From the NCBI GenBank assembly GCA_002345745.1, contig DDWQ01000015.1:1-10949 (forward strand): a DNA stretch of 10,949 bases. The letters run 5' to 3'. This document shows positions 1-6,549 of this stretch, piece after piece. Source of the DNA: Candidatus Moranbacteria bacterium UBA2282 (GTDB taxonomy: Bacteria; Patescibacteriota; Minisyncoccia; Moranbacterales; UBA2206). The position numbers and the translations under genes were made by a program. Numbering within the stretch: position 1 is the stretch's first letter; the number at the start of each line of letters is the position of its first letter. The notes below the pieces were generated by a model, which saw nothing but the letters and a program-made list of their open reading frames with translations, ran no database searches and was not told the origin of the DNA.

Positions 1-35
1 GTTGCACTTCAGGGTTGAATTCGCCATACAACCGT

Positions 36-64
36 TTGACAAAACTTCTGTTTGAGTGTAAGGT
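36..64 (+). promoter_or_regulatory. sigma70-type promoter of the 151-aa orphan gene
   Basis: A perfect -35 box TTGACA (36-41) is followed after 17 nt by TAAGGT (59-64), which keeps the three most conserved -10 positions. Transcription would start near 71 and give a leader of about 95 nt before the ATG at 167. A short inverted repeat (GGTTG 13-17 / CAACC 29-33) sits just upstream and could be an operator or the end of an upstream terminator. The -10 is weak, so this is tentative. Confidence 0.45.
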
Positions 65-166
65 AATATGTTCAGTTATGGAAAGTTCATTGTACAAGCT
101 AATTTGCGATTTTTCACAGAGGAAATAATTTTTCAAGTAAAAAACCGTCAGAAAAAGGAGAGAAAA

Positions 167-622
167 ATGGATAAGAAATTATTGGAAAGGATAGGAGGGG
201 TAGTGCCAGAAGAAATACTGCAGGCACTCTGGAATGAATGGAGTCCGATTATTTGCGTCGACCGAACCATTCGCCCATTGTATCCTAGCTTTGTGAAGGA
301 AGCCAAATATCCAGAACTTGAGCTCACCGGTCCTGCCGAGTTCGATGTAAGAGATGAACAGTGGCTTCATCCGAAACAGGTCGGAGACTGTTTCAGTCTA
401 GCTGACCTTCAAGCTATGCAAATCAGGGGTATGGGGTTTTTCCGGAAGTACTTAACTGGCAAAGAGGTTTTCGGCCAGAAATCAGTTGTTCTAGGTCTCG
501 ATGGCTTCCTCTACATCCCATGCCTCTTTGATAATAGCTTTAAGGTGGATTTGAACTGGCGCTGGTCTATCACCGCTTCCGATCTTTTACCCCTACGTGG
601 CATCTCGCAAGTTAGCACTTAA
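167..622 (+). CDS. Small orphan protein, 151 aa, function unknown
   Basis: I cannot assign a function. The start at 167 is chosen because AAAGGAG (154-160) lies 6 nt upstream, the clearest Shine-Dalgarno in the window. An in-frame ATG at 68 has no SD, overlaps the promoter and would add a low-quality N-terminus. The product is soluble-looking, with no signal peptide or membrane segment. It is rich in aromatic residues and Trp (W22, W25, W66, W131, W133), with Cys at 30, 75 and 119 and short motifs such as TGPAEFD, WLHPKQ, IPCLFDNSF and LNWRW. It reads as a compact folded domain rather than noise. Its base composition is visibly more GC-rich than the flanking genes. The gene is monocistronic, with its own promoter and terminator. 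I have an unverified impression that similar about 150-aa proteins recur in Parcubacteria genomes. Confidence 0.8.
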   Translation: MDKKLLERIGGVVPEEILQALWNEWSPIICVDRTIRPLYPSFVKEAKYPELELTGPAEFDVRDEQWLHPKQVGDCFSLADLQAMQIRGMGFFRKYLTGKEVFGQKSVVLGLDGFLYIPCLFDNSFKVDLNWRWSITASDLLPLRGISQVST

Positions 623-663
623 TGCTAAATTCCTGAGGCTAGTCCGTAGGAGCTTAGTTCTGA

Positions 664-677
664 AAAGCGAAAGCTTT
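664..677 (+). other. GNRA-tetraloop hairpin in the 3' UTR of the orphan gene
   Basis: AAAGC (664-668), GAAA loop (669-672) and GCTTT (673-677) form a 5-bp stem capped by a GNRA-type loop, 3 nt upstream of the terminator hairpin. It may be part of a structured 3' UTR. The stem is short and could arise by chance. Confidence 0.35.
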
Positions 678-680
678 GGG

Positions 681-715
681 CCCTGTGTTGTATTTAACGC
701 AGGGTCTTTAATTTT
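681..715 (+). terminator. Rho-independent terminator after the orphan gene
   Basis: CCCTGTGTT (681-689) pairs with AACGCAGGG (696-704) over 9 bp, including one G-U pair, around a 6-nt loop. It is followed by a T-rich run (TCTTTAATTTT, 705-715). It ends plus-strand transcription right where the convergent ddl gene stops (708). On the minus strand the hairpin has no T-tract directly after it, so any action on ddl is uncertain. Confidence 0.75.
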
Positions 716-1649
716 GTGCTAAGGCAGTTGCAATCAAAGTGTCGAGAAAATTTTCGAAAGTAAAGCCGGCAGCCAGAGCGGCGCGCGGAGTGATGCTGGT
801 TTTGGTCATGCCGGGAATGGTGTTTATTTCTAGAAAATATAAATGCTTATTTTTTTGGCTCCAGATAAAATCGGCGCGAGCCAAGTCACGACAACCGATC
901 GCTTCAAATATTTTAATAGCGTGCGCCTGTGCTTTTTTTGTCAGAGTCGTTGGAATTTGCGCTGGGCAAATTTCTTCACTCCCGCCCTCAGCATATTTCG
1001 CTTCATAATCAAACCATTGGGAAACACGGGGCTTGATTTCCACTACCGGCAAGGCGGTCAGGTTTTTTCTGCCCATCACCGCCACTGTGAGCTCGCGTCC
1101 GCTGATGAATTCTTCTAACAACACTTCATCTCCCCACAAGAACGCTTCTTTCAAACTAGTTTTGAGATCCTTCTCATTTTTAACAATATTAGTGCCGACC
1201 GAGCTGCCCAGTTCGTTGGGCTTGATGACGATAGGAAATTGTAAATATTTAATTATGGTTGGAGGATATAGTACATCAGTTTTTTTCAGTACGATACCTC
1301 TAGCTACTTTGAGGCCGGCATTAGTAGCGATGATTTTGGTCTTGGCTTTGTTCATTGCCAAAGCGCTGGCGAGAACGCCAGAAAATAGATATGGAATGTT
1401 GTATGATTCCAAAACAGCTTGCAAACGCCCGTCTTCCATAAAAGTTCCGTGGCCGATGATGAGTGCCAAATCAATTTTGTTTTGCAATAATTTTCTATCC
1501 CACTGGCCTTTACGGGAAATCTTTATTGGCAAAACCGTATATTTTTGCGGGTCTAAATTAGCCATCACTTCCGTAGCTGATTTTAGGGAAACAGCATGCT
1601 CTCCGCTAGGTCCGCCGAAAATCACGGCGAGTTTTATTTTTTTCAACAT
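708..1649 (-). CDS. ddl: D-alanine--D-alanine ligase
   Basis: ATP-grasp ligase that joins two D-alanines for peptidoglycan precursors in the cytoplasm. The 313-aa length is normal for the family. The start at 1649 is chosen because the family begins just before the VIFGGPSGEH motif; an upstream in-frame start at 1721 would overlap the preceding gene. Visible signatures: GGPSGEHAVS with E17; HGTFMEDGRLQ (66-77); SGVLASALAMNK (90-101); ATP-binding K143; GSSVG with S150; omega-loop WFDYEAKY with Y219, the tyrosine typical of D-Ala-D-Ala rather than D-Ala-D-Lac ligases; ARADF (D260); LEINTIPGMT with E274 and N276. E17, S150 and Y219 correspond to the E15/S150/Y216 triad of E. coli DdlB. It lies 43 nt after the MFS gene on the same strand and is probably co-transcribed. 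No clear SD is seen. Confidence 0.96.
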   Translation of the reverse strand: MLKKIKLAVIFGGPSGEHAVSLKSATEVMANLDPQKYTVLPIKISRKGQWDRKLLQNKIDLALIIGHGTFMEDGRLQAVLESYNIPYLFSGVLASALAMNKAKTKIIATNAGLKVARGIVLKKTDVLYPPTIIKYLQFPIVIKPNELGSSVGTNIVKNEKDLKTSLKEAFLWGDEVLLEEFISGRELTVAVMGRKNLTALPVVEIKPRVSQWFDYEAKYAEGGSEEICPAQIPTTLTKKAQAHAIKIFEAIGCRDLARADFIWSQKNKHLYFLEINTIPGMTKTSITPRAALAAGFTFENFLDTLIATALAQN

Positions 1650-1692
1650 AGTTTTTTTGAATAATTTTAAAAAACTTTCGGAGGTAATTTTT

Positions 1693-2868
1693 TTAGGCAG
1701 TTTCCTTGTTGAGTGCCACATAGAAGAGACTAAAGAAAGCGGCGACTAGAAATGATATGGTGAAGGCATAGTTATCAGTAAGGAAAAACACTAGCATTAG
1801 ACCAAGCAAAACTAATGCACGACTAATATTAAAAATAATTTCTCGCTGGATGATGAATTTGAAATAATTTCTTTTAGCGGCAATGTCATAGGCGCAAACT
1901 GACCAAGGAATCATCACTATGTGCTGAGTGAGATTTTTGTAGGTATCTATAAAAAGCATAGAAGAAAAGCCGCTAACAAAAATTCGTCCAACCCAACCGA
2001 AAAAATACAGGATAGTGCCGAAGCGCAAAAGTTTACGCTTATCTTTTCTATCCGTAGCTTTGCCGACAAAATAGAAGATTACAAAAGTTAGGAGCGTTGT
2101 GATTGAAGTTATGGCACCAATAGATGCAACGTTCGCAAATAGGGTAAACAAAAATATGGGCCAAATAATCATACCAATCCAGGATTCAATAGCATAACCG
2201 GAAAAACTATAAATAAAATTCAAATTTTCCTTTTTGAAAATACCTAAAATTAAATTCTTTTTGTCAAAAGTAATTTTCTCGTAGGTATCTTTAGTTAGAA
2301 AAAGTGGCACCATCGCTAATAAGAGAATTACGGAACCTGCTATAAATAATACTGGAAAACTGTAATATTTTATAATAACACCACCAAGAAAGGGTGAAAT
2401 TATACCAGCGGTAACTTCCATAGCTTGCATAATGGACACTTCTCGGCCACGATGTTTGCGATCAGAATGCTGGATGAAATTCAGATGAAAGCTATAGTTA
2501 TAAAGAATCATTTTTAAAGAGCGCAAAATAGGCAGAATAAAAAAGAGAATAGGAAAATCTTGAATGAAGCGTAGTCCGAGAAAGAAGGCAATAAAAATTG
2601 GGATAGTCGTTAGCATTGCATGTTTCACGCCTAAGCGTGCGACAATTCTGGCACCCCAATAGGAGAAAATAACAAAACTGACGGAATTCAAGAAAAAGAA
2701 AAATAAAATAGTTGTGACAGAATAGCCTAATTGATAGAGATAGATTGGAATGAAAATAGAAATAAGACCCAGAGCAAAATTAAGAATGCCATAGGAAGCA
2801 TAGAGTTCATTCATTTCCTTGTGTTTAAGGAAATGTTGCATATAGGGGCTGTTGTGATGAAGTGACAT
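1693..2868 (-). CDS. Major facilitator superfamily (MFS) membrane transporter
   Basis: Polytopic inner-membrane protein of 391 aa, about the standard MFS size. Hydrophobic segments are spread over the whole length (for example residues about 27-47, 50-70, 85-101, 105-122, 150-166, 170-191, 218-243, 248-268, 283-299, 351-363 and 367-387), consistent with 11-12 helices. The loop after helix 2 (GARIVARLGVKH, 72-83) and the loop after helix 8 (GKATDRKDKRK, 269-279) are the paired motif-A-like loops of the two MFS halves. A long basic loop at about 192-215 separates the halves. Substrate cannot be inferred. The gene precedes ddl on the same strand, which hints at, but does not prove, a cell-envelope link. 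Alternative Met starts exist at residues 10 and 19. No convincing SD is present. Confidence 0.85.
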   Translation of the reverse strand: MSLHHNSPYMQHFLKHKEMNELYASYGILNFALGLISIFIPIYLYQLGYSVTTILFFFFLNSVSFVIFSYWGARIVARLGVKHAMLTTIPIFIAFFLGLRFIQDFPILFFILPILRSLKMILYNYSFHLNFIQHSDRKHRGREVSIMQAMEVTAGIISPFLGGVIIKYYSFPVLFIAGSVILLLAMVPLFLTKDTYEKITFDKKNLILGIFKKENLNFIYSFSGYAIESWIGMIIWPIFLFTLFANVASIGAITSITTLLTFVIFYFVGKATDRKDKRKLLRFGTILYFFGWVGRIFVSGFSSMLFIDTYKNLTQHIVMIPWSVCAYDIAAKRNYFKFIIQREIIFNISRALVLLGLMLVFFLTDNYAFTISFLVAAFFSLFYVALNKETA

Positions 2869-2952
2869 CAGGATTAGATAATAGACCTCTTGCGAAATAA
2901 ATTGCGTTACACAAAAAAGTCTAATTTAAAAGTAAAAAATAAGCATATAAAC

Positions 2953-2961
2953 AGTATAGCA
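2953..2961 (-). promoter_or_regulatory. extended -10 promoter for the MFS-ddl unit
   Basis: On the minus strand TGCTATACT (2961-2953) is an extended -10 element (TG, one base, TATACT). No good -35 box is found, which is tolerable for extended -10 promoters. The start site would be near 2946, about 78 nt before the MFS start codon. It lies in the 202-bp divergent spacer shared with fpg. Confidence 0.45.
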
Positions 2962-3022
2962 TATTTTTTATTGAAGGTTTATTTAAAGCACAGTTTTCTT
3001 AATTTCTCCCTTTTGATTTTTC

Positions 3023-3031
3023 TGTTAGAAT
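3023..3031 (+). promoter_or_regulatory. extended -10 promoter for fpg
   Basis: TGTTAGAAT (3023-3031) is an extended -10 (TG, one base, TAGAAT) with no clear -35 box. A start near 3038 would give a leader of about 33 nt before the fpg ATG at 3071. It is the plus-strand counterpart of the divergent promoter at 2953-2961. Confidence 0.45.
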
Positions 3032-3070
3032 ATGGTCAGTAAGTAGTTATATTAAAATGAAAAACAAATC

Positions 3071-4069
3071 ATGCCAGAATTACCCGAAGTACAAACTGTC
3101 GTTTCTGATTTGAATGAGAAAATAATCGGTGATACCATCACTGCTTTTTGGAGTGAATGGCCGAAAGCGATTAAGTGTAAAACACTAGCAGTTTTTACTA
3201 AAGAAATTGTGGGACGAAAAATTCTGGGTGTGCGCAGGATTGGTAAAAATATTTTTATAGATTTGTCGGGAAACAAGACGCTATATTTGCATCTTAAGAT
3301 GACGGGGCATTTGTTAATAAAGACAACTTCGCAGGAGCTAAGCTCCAGCCAGGGTAAAGCAGGTCAGGAGCTTAGCTCCAAGGGAGGCAAGGATTATTTT
3401 GCAGATAAGGTGAATCAATATATTCGGCACAAATGGACACTAAAAACTAAAAACCACCCGCCTCGACTCGCGGAGACTCGCCTCGATTCGACAAGATGTC
3501 TCATCAAGTCGAAGCGGGCGACCGCTCGTCGATGCGAGGCGGGAAAACTAAAAACCATCGAATTTTCCGATGTGCGTAAATTTGCCAAGATTGTTTTGGA
3601 TGACACAGACAAAATTGCACAATTGCCGGAAATTAAATCTTTGGGAGTGGATGCAATTAGTGCGGAATTCATTTTGACCAAGTTCAATAAAATTTTGGAT
3701 AGAAAGGCTAAGAGTCCAATCGGCATAATTTTAATGGATCAACATTTAATTGCGGGCATCGGAAATATTTATCGCAGTGAGATTTTGTTTGAAGCGGGGA
3801 TTTTACCAACTCGCAAAGCTGGGACTGTTTCAATTACTGAAAGAAAAAAACTATTTCAGATGATTGAAAAGATTATGCAAAAGGCCATCAAATTACGCGG
3901 AACATCCGATTCTGACTATCGCGACACTGCCGGTGCGCCAGGTGGATTTCAAAAGATTATGAAGATGTATCGGCATGATGGTAAGAAATGTCCAAAATGT
4001 GGTACAATAATTATGCGTGACACAATTGGGCAAAGAGCTGTGTTTTTTTGTCCAAGTTGTCAGAAATAA
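3071..4069 (+). CDS. mutM: Formamidopyrimidine-DNA glycosylase (Fpg/MutM) with two internal insertions
   Basis: Bifunctional DNA glycosylase/AP lyase that removes 8-oxoguanine and formamidopyrimidines. The start is fixed by the required N-terminus MPELPEVQTV: Pro2, N-terminal after Met removal, is the catalytic nucleophile and Glu3 assists. Also present: K59 in the GKNIFIDL strand; M77 in HLKMTGHL; R169 and F171 in FSDVRKF; the helix-two-turn-helix around DQHLIAGIGNIYRSEILFEAG (223-243); PGGFQ (290-294); and the C-terminal zinc finger C307-x2-C310...C327-x2-C330 with R322 in GQRAVFFC. All key residues are intact, so activity is expected. The protein is 332 aa against the usual about 270-290. 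The surplus lies at residues about 87-110 and 125-160, both made of repeat-like DNA. The second is a GC-rich palindromic insert. No SD is visible. Confidence 0.96.
   Translation: MPELPEVQTVVSDLNEKIIGDTITAFWSEWPKAIKCKTLAVFTKEIVGRKILGVRRIGKNIFIDLSGNKTLYLHLKMTGHLLIKTTSQELSSSQGKAGQELSSKGGKDYFADKVNQYIRHKWTLKTKNHPPRLAETRLDSTRCLIKSKRATARRCEAGKLKTIEFSDVRKFAKIVLDDTDKIAQLPEIKSLGVDAISAEFILTKFNKILDRKAKSPIGIILMDQHLIAGIGNIYRSEILFEAGILPTRKAGTVSITERKKLFQMIEKIMQKAIKLRGTSDSDYRDTAGAPGGFQKIMKMYRHDGKKCPKCGTIIMRDTIGQRAVFFCPSCQK
3331..3396 (+). repeat. In-frame tandem 33-bp repeat with GGAGCTNAGCTCC palindromes inside fpg
   Basis: Two copies of an about 33-bp unit, one carrying the 13-bp palindrome GGAGCTAAGCTCC (3334-3346) and the next GGAGCTTAGCTCC (3367-3379). 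The two palindromes are reverse complements of each other. They encode QELSSSQGKAG and QELSSKGGKDY, a hydrophilic loop after MTGHLLIK in Fpg. The period of 33 keeps the reading frame. Confidence 0.75.
3447..3554 (+). repeat. 108-bp GC-rich palindromic element inserted in frame in fpg
   Basis: CTAAAAA occurs at 3440-3446, 3447-3453 and 3548-3554. Removing one 108-bp interval (36 codons) restores a normal Fpg reading WTLKTIEFSDVRKF. The insert is much richer in GC than fpg. It has terminal inverted repeats CCCGCCTCG (3457-3465) / CGAGGCGGG (3535-3543) and an inner hairpin TTCGAC-AA-GATG (3487-3498), loop TCT, CATC-AA-GTCGAA (3502-3513). It encodes an Arg/Lys-rich loop. The structure resembles a non-autonomous palindromic element that gained a coding role. 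Confidence 0.75.
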
Positions 4070-4096
4070 ATAATTTCTACGAATTACGAATTAGTA

Positions 4097-4132
4097 CCTG
4101 CCCGAAATGCTTCACATATCGAAGCAGGCAGG
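4097..4132 (+). repeat. Intergenic CCTGCC...GGCAGG hairpin element
   Basis: CCTGCC (4097-4102) pairs with GGCAGG (4127-4132). Inside, TGCTTC (4108-4113) pairs with GAAGCA (4121-4126) around a 7-nt loop, leaving a CGAAA bulge on one side: 12 bp in total. Flanks contain repeated TACGAAT-like words (about 4079-4096 and 4133-4146). The outer arms match those of the element at 5407-5426, suggesting one family. It lies between fpg and the DUF3048 gene and has no T-tract, so it is not an obvious terminator. Confidence 0.65.
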
Positions 4133-4164
4133 CGAATGTACGAATTTGTAGTTCATAAAAACAA

Positions 4165-5319
4165 ATGAGCAAAAAACAGAAAATAATTATTGCAGTATTT
4201 TCGATAATTATAGTCGCGGGGGGATTTTATTTTTTTTCCAAGACTAAGATAGTTAAAAAAATTGAAATTAATAATGATTCAGCACAGACATATGAAATAG
4301 CGAACACGGGTCCAGTTAGTCCAATTTCAGGAATTGCTTGCGATGCTTGGAATAGGCGACCCGTAGCAGTGATGCAACCATCTGATGTGCAAGCACGTCC
4401 AGCAGCTGGATTTTCACAAGCGGATATGGTAATTGAAATGCCAGCTTTCACAGGCTCAGTTACAAGACTGATGGGAATATATATTTGTGATATTCCTAAA
4501 GAAATTGGTGCAATTAGAAGTTCACGACATGACTACATTCCTTTGGCCAAAGGATTGGATGCAATCTTTATTCATTGGGGTGGGTCACATTTTGCTCTGG
4601 ACTTGTTGGGTCAAAAAATTATTGATAGTTTTGATTGTATGACTGGCAGTTTTTGTGAAAGATGGCCAGTAACTGGAAAAATGCGTTTGGAAGACACTGG
4701 TCACATTACTAAAGAAAATGTGTTAGCTATGATTGACGCTAAAAAATATCGCACAGAAGGAAATTTTGCCGGCTATGTGCATCAAGCCGATGCCGCGCTA
4801 GACCAAAGACCAGCAGGCGGACATCTGCGTGTAGCCTTTAAGAAACCATATGATGCTGAATATGATTATGATAAATCTACTAATTCATATCTAAGAACTT
4901 GGGGTGAAGATATTGACACTGATCGCAATAATGACCAGCGTGTAGCACCAAAAAATATTGTGGTGATGACTGCGGTATCAGAGCAAATAACCACTGAACA
5001 AGACTATCTTGGTAAGGGATTGTCTGATCCATGGGCGAATGTAGAAGAAATTAAAAAAACTGGCGTGGAAAGTATCAGTGGACGCTATAATAATGTCCAA
5101 ATTGGCGATCCATGGTATGACTCGTCTGATTCTGGTGAAGCTCATTATTATATGAACGGAAAAGAATATCTTGGTTCTTGGAAAAAAGATAAATCTAGAT
5201 TGGATAGCAAGTTATTTTTCTATGACCAATCTGGGCAAGAAATTAAATTTGTTCCCGGTCAAATTTGGGTAGAAATCCTAGAACCAGGTCAGTCCTTGCG
5301 CTGGACGCCAACAGTTTAA
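4165..5319 (+). CDS. Membrane-anchored DUF3048 (YerB-like) protein
   Basis: Extracytoplasmic protein of 384 aa whose molecular function is not established. Residues 5-24 form one N-terminal hydrophobic segment after a KK start, a signal anchor. No lipobox Cys follows, unlike the Bacillus YerB lipoprotein. The N-terminal DUF3048 domain is recognised by SPISGIACD, RRPVAVMQPSDVQARPAAGFSQAD (65-87), VTRLMGIY, IGAIRSSRHDYIPLAKGLDA (114-133) and HWGGS (137-141). The C-terminal domain has the YDYDKSTNSYLRTWG strand, PKNIVVM and the terminal GEAHYYMNGKEYLGSWKK...PGQIWVEIL pattern. Cys158 and Cys164 could form a disulfide. It lies 95 nt downstream of fpg behind a hairpin element. There is no clear SD. 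Confidence 0.88.
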   Translation: MSKKQKIIIAVFSIIIVAGGFYFFSKTKIVKKIEINNDSAQTYEIANTGPVSPISGIACDAWNRRPVAVMQPSDVQARPAAGFSQADMVIEMPAFTGSVTRLMGIYICDIPKEIGAIRSSRHDYIPLAKGLDAIFIHWGGSHFALDLLGQKIIDSFDCMTGSFCERWPVTGKMRLEDTGHITKENVLAMIDAKKYRTEGNFAGYVHQADAALDQRPAGGHLRVAFKKPYDAEYDYDKSTNSYLRTWGEDIDTDRNNDQRVAPKNIVVMTAVSEQITTEQDYLGKGLSDPWANVEEIKKTGVESISGRYNNVQIGDPWYDSSDSGEAHYYMNGKEYLGSWKKDKSRLDSKLFFYDQSGQEIKFVPGQIWVEILEPGQSLRWTPTV

Positions 5320-5357
5320 AATTTACAAAAATCAAGATACAATAATCAAATAAATCA

Positions 5358-5460
5358 CAATAACCAAATTCAAAAAGTAAAAAATTGGATTTTGGAAGTT
5401 GTGATTCCTGCCTGCCGGTAGGCAGGTTTTTGGAATTTGTAACTTGTAATTTGGTTATTG
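5358..5460 (+). repeat. Nested inverted-repeat element in the DUF3048-holA spacer
   Basis: Outer arms CAATAACCAAATT (5358-5370) and AATTTGGTTATTG (5448-5460) match perfectly over 13 bp. A second pair, AATCACAA (5353-5360) / TTGTGATT (5399-5406), overlaps them. The interior holds the GC-rich palindrome at 5407-5426 and low-complexity words such as TTGGAATTTGTAACTTGTAATTTGG. The right end touches the holA start region. It looks like an assembled repeat element, not a gene; the minus-strand reading frames across it are by-products. Confidence 0.65.
5407..5432 (+). terminator. GC-rich palindrome with T-tract, possible terminator
   Basis: CCTGCCTGCC (5407-5416) pairs directly with GGTAGGCAGG (5417-5426), ten pairs counting one G-U, followed by TTTTT (5427-5431). 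This has the form of an intrinsic terminator for the DUF3048 gene, although the perfect palindrome leaves little room for a loop. The same CCTGCC/GGCAGG arms occur at 4097-4132, so it may primarily be a repeat element. Confidence 0.45.
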
Positions 5461-5466
5461 AAAAAT

Positions 5467-6462
5467 ATGATAATATTTTTGTATGGCGAGGATTCCTTTC
5501 GATCACGCCAAAAATTGCTAGAAATTAAAAACAAGTTTCTTGTTTCTGACACAATCGGTTCAGGTTTGTCAGTGTTTAACTATGGTGCAGGTGCACAAAA
5601 TTCCACTGGAAAAAATAGTCGCAATAAGCAACAATTGCTAGATGTCTTGCATACGCCTAACTTATTAGCGCCCAAGAGATTAGTTATTGTGCAAAACATA
5701 ATTGAAACTGGAACTGACATTGAGAAAGATGATTTTATAATGTACCTAAAAAAATATGAAAAACAAATTCAGGCTGATACGGACTTGGTGATTATAATTT
5801 GGGAGGGAAACCAACCGAAGAAAAATGGCAAATTATATAAAATTCTAGACAAAATTGCCAAGGCGCAAAACTTTGAAAAATTAAGTGATCTGAAACTCAA
5901 CCAATGGATTTTGCAAAGAATTAAAGAAATACGAAATGAAAGTGGAATCTCAAAAGATGCTCTAGAAAAAATAATTATATTTGTCGGCAGTGACACCAAT
6001 TCTTTGGACAAAGAATTGCAAAAACTCATTGATTATACTGATGGAAAAATTATTCAATCCGCTGATGTGGATATTTTGGTGCAAGCCAATTTGGACACCA
6101 ATATTTTCAACACCATTGATGCTTTGAGTAGTGGCAACAAAAAAGAAGCTTTGCGCCTAGTGCAAGAGCATCTAAAAAAAGGTGATGATCCGTTCTATAT
6201 TTTCTCAATGTTTGTCTATCAATTCAGAAATATTTTGAAAGTAGCGGACTTGAGTGAACAATATCACAATAATGATTATGCGATTGCCAAAGCCACTGGT
6301 TTGCATCCGTTCGTGGTCAAAAAAAGTCTGAACTCAGTGCGAAATTTTCCTTTGGCAAAACTCAAAATTATTTATCAAAAACTTAGCGATTTGGATACAC
6401 AAATAAAAACCGGACAGATTGATATTCGGGTAGCGCTGGATAAGTTTGTGGTGGAATTGTAG
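5467..6462 (+). CDS. holA: DNA polymerase III subunit delta
   Basis: Delta subunit of the clamp-loader complex, which opens the sliding clamp for the replicative polymerase. The length of 331 aa fits the family. The N-terminus MIIFLYGEDSFRSRQKL (1-17) is the characteristic HolA opening of the AAA+-like domain, with no functional Walker A, as expected for delta. Further family features are LLAPKRLVIVQN (66-77), DLVIIIWEG (106-114), the middle helical region around SKDALEKIIIFVGSDTNSLDKELQKL (162-187) and the C-terminal collar IFNTIDALSSGNKKEALRLV (213-232), GDDPFYIFSMFVYQFRNILKV (239-259) and IYQKLSDLDTQIKTGQ (302-317). The ATG at 5467 is preferred to a TTG at 5458, which overlaps the repeat arm. 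No SD is evident. Confidence 0.88.
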   Translation: MIIFLYGEDSFRSRQKLLEIKNKFLVSDTIGSGLSVFNYGAGAQNSTGKNSRNKQQLLDVLHTPNLLAPKRLVIVQNIIETGTDIEKDDFIMYLKKYEKQIQADTDLVIIIWEGNQPKKNGKLYKILDKIAKAQNFEKLSDLKLNQWILQRIKEIRNESGISKDALEKIIIFVGSDTNSLDKELQKLIDYTDGKIIQSADVDILVQANLDTNIFNTIDALSSGNKKEALRLVQEHLKKGDDPFYIFSMFVYQFRNILKVADLSEQYHNNDYAIAKATGLHPFVVKKSLNSVRNFPLAKLKIIYQKLSDLDTQIKTGQIDIRVALDKFVVEL

Positions 6463-6492
6463 GTGAAATTTGCATTATTTTTTTGATGTAGG

Positions 6493-6520
6493 TTGCATAA
6501 AAATATTATAATGATATAAT
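6493..6520 (+). promoter_or_regulatory. Promoter of the BRO-N gene
   Basis: TTGCAT (6493-6498), a 16-nt spacer and a perfect TATAAT (6515-6520). Transcription would start near 6527, about 23 nt before the ATG at 6550. The -10 box lies within the palindrome 6505-6531. Confidence 0.65.
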
Positions 6521-6531
6521 ATCATTATAAT
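6505..6531. promoter_or_regulatory. 27-bp perfect palindrome over the -10 box, candidate operator
   Basis: Arms ATTATAATGATAT (6505-6517) and ATATCATTATAAT (6519-6531) are perfect reverse complements around one A. The palindrome covers the -10 box and the predicted start site, the usual place for a repressor site. Because it is AT-only apart from one G and one C, part of the symmetry could be chance, but 13 matched pairs is strong. The binding protein is unknown; the downstream BRO-N protein is a natural candidate. Confidence 0.55.
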
Positions 6532-6549
6532 CAAACTAAAATCAAAAAA

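Noticed and set aside
68..166. N-terminal extension of the orphan gene from the ATG at 68
   Set aside because: No SD, overlaps the predicted -10 region, and a strong SD sits at the proper distance from the ATG at 167.
1650..1721. 24-residue upstream extension of ddl
   Set aside because: It would overlap the end of the MFS gene, and the family consensus begins at MLKKIKLAVIFGG.
1033..1749. 238-codon plus-strand frame opposite ddl
   Set aside because: It is antisense to a clear ddl gene with all catalytic motifs, and its translation shows no family features.
3415..3726. Minus-strand frame across the fpg insert
   Set aside because: Shadow of fpg; its Arg-rich part is just the GC-rich insert read in reverse.
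5243..5552. Two minus-strand frames over the DUF3048-holA spacer
   Set aside because: Their translations (for example LPTGRQ, PAYRQAG) are read from the hairpin element and low-complexity repeats, not from a protein.
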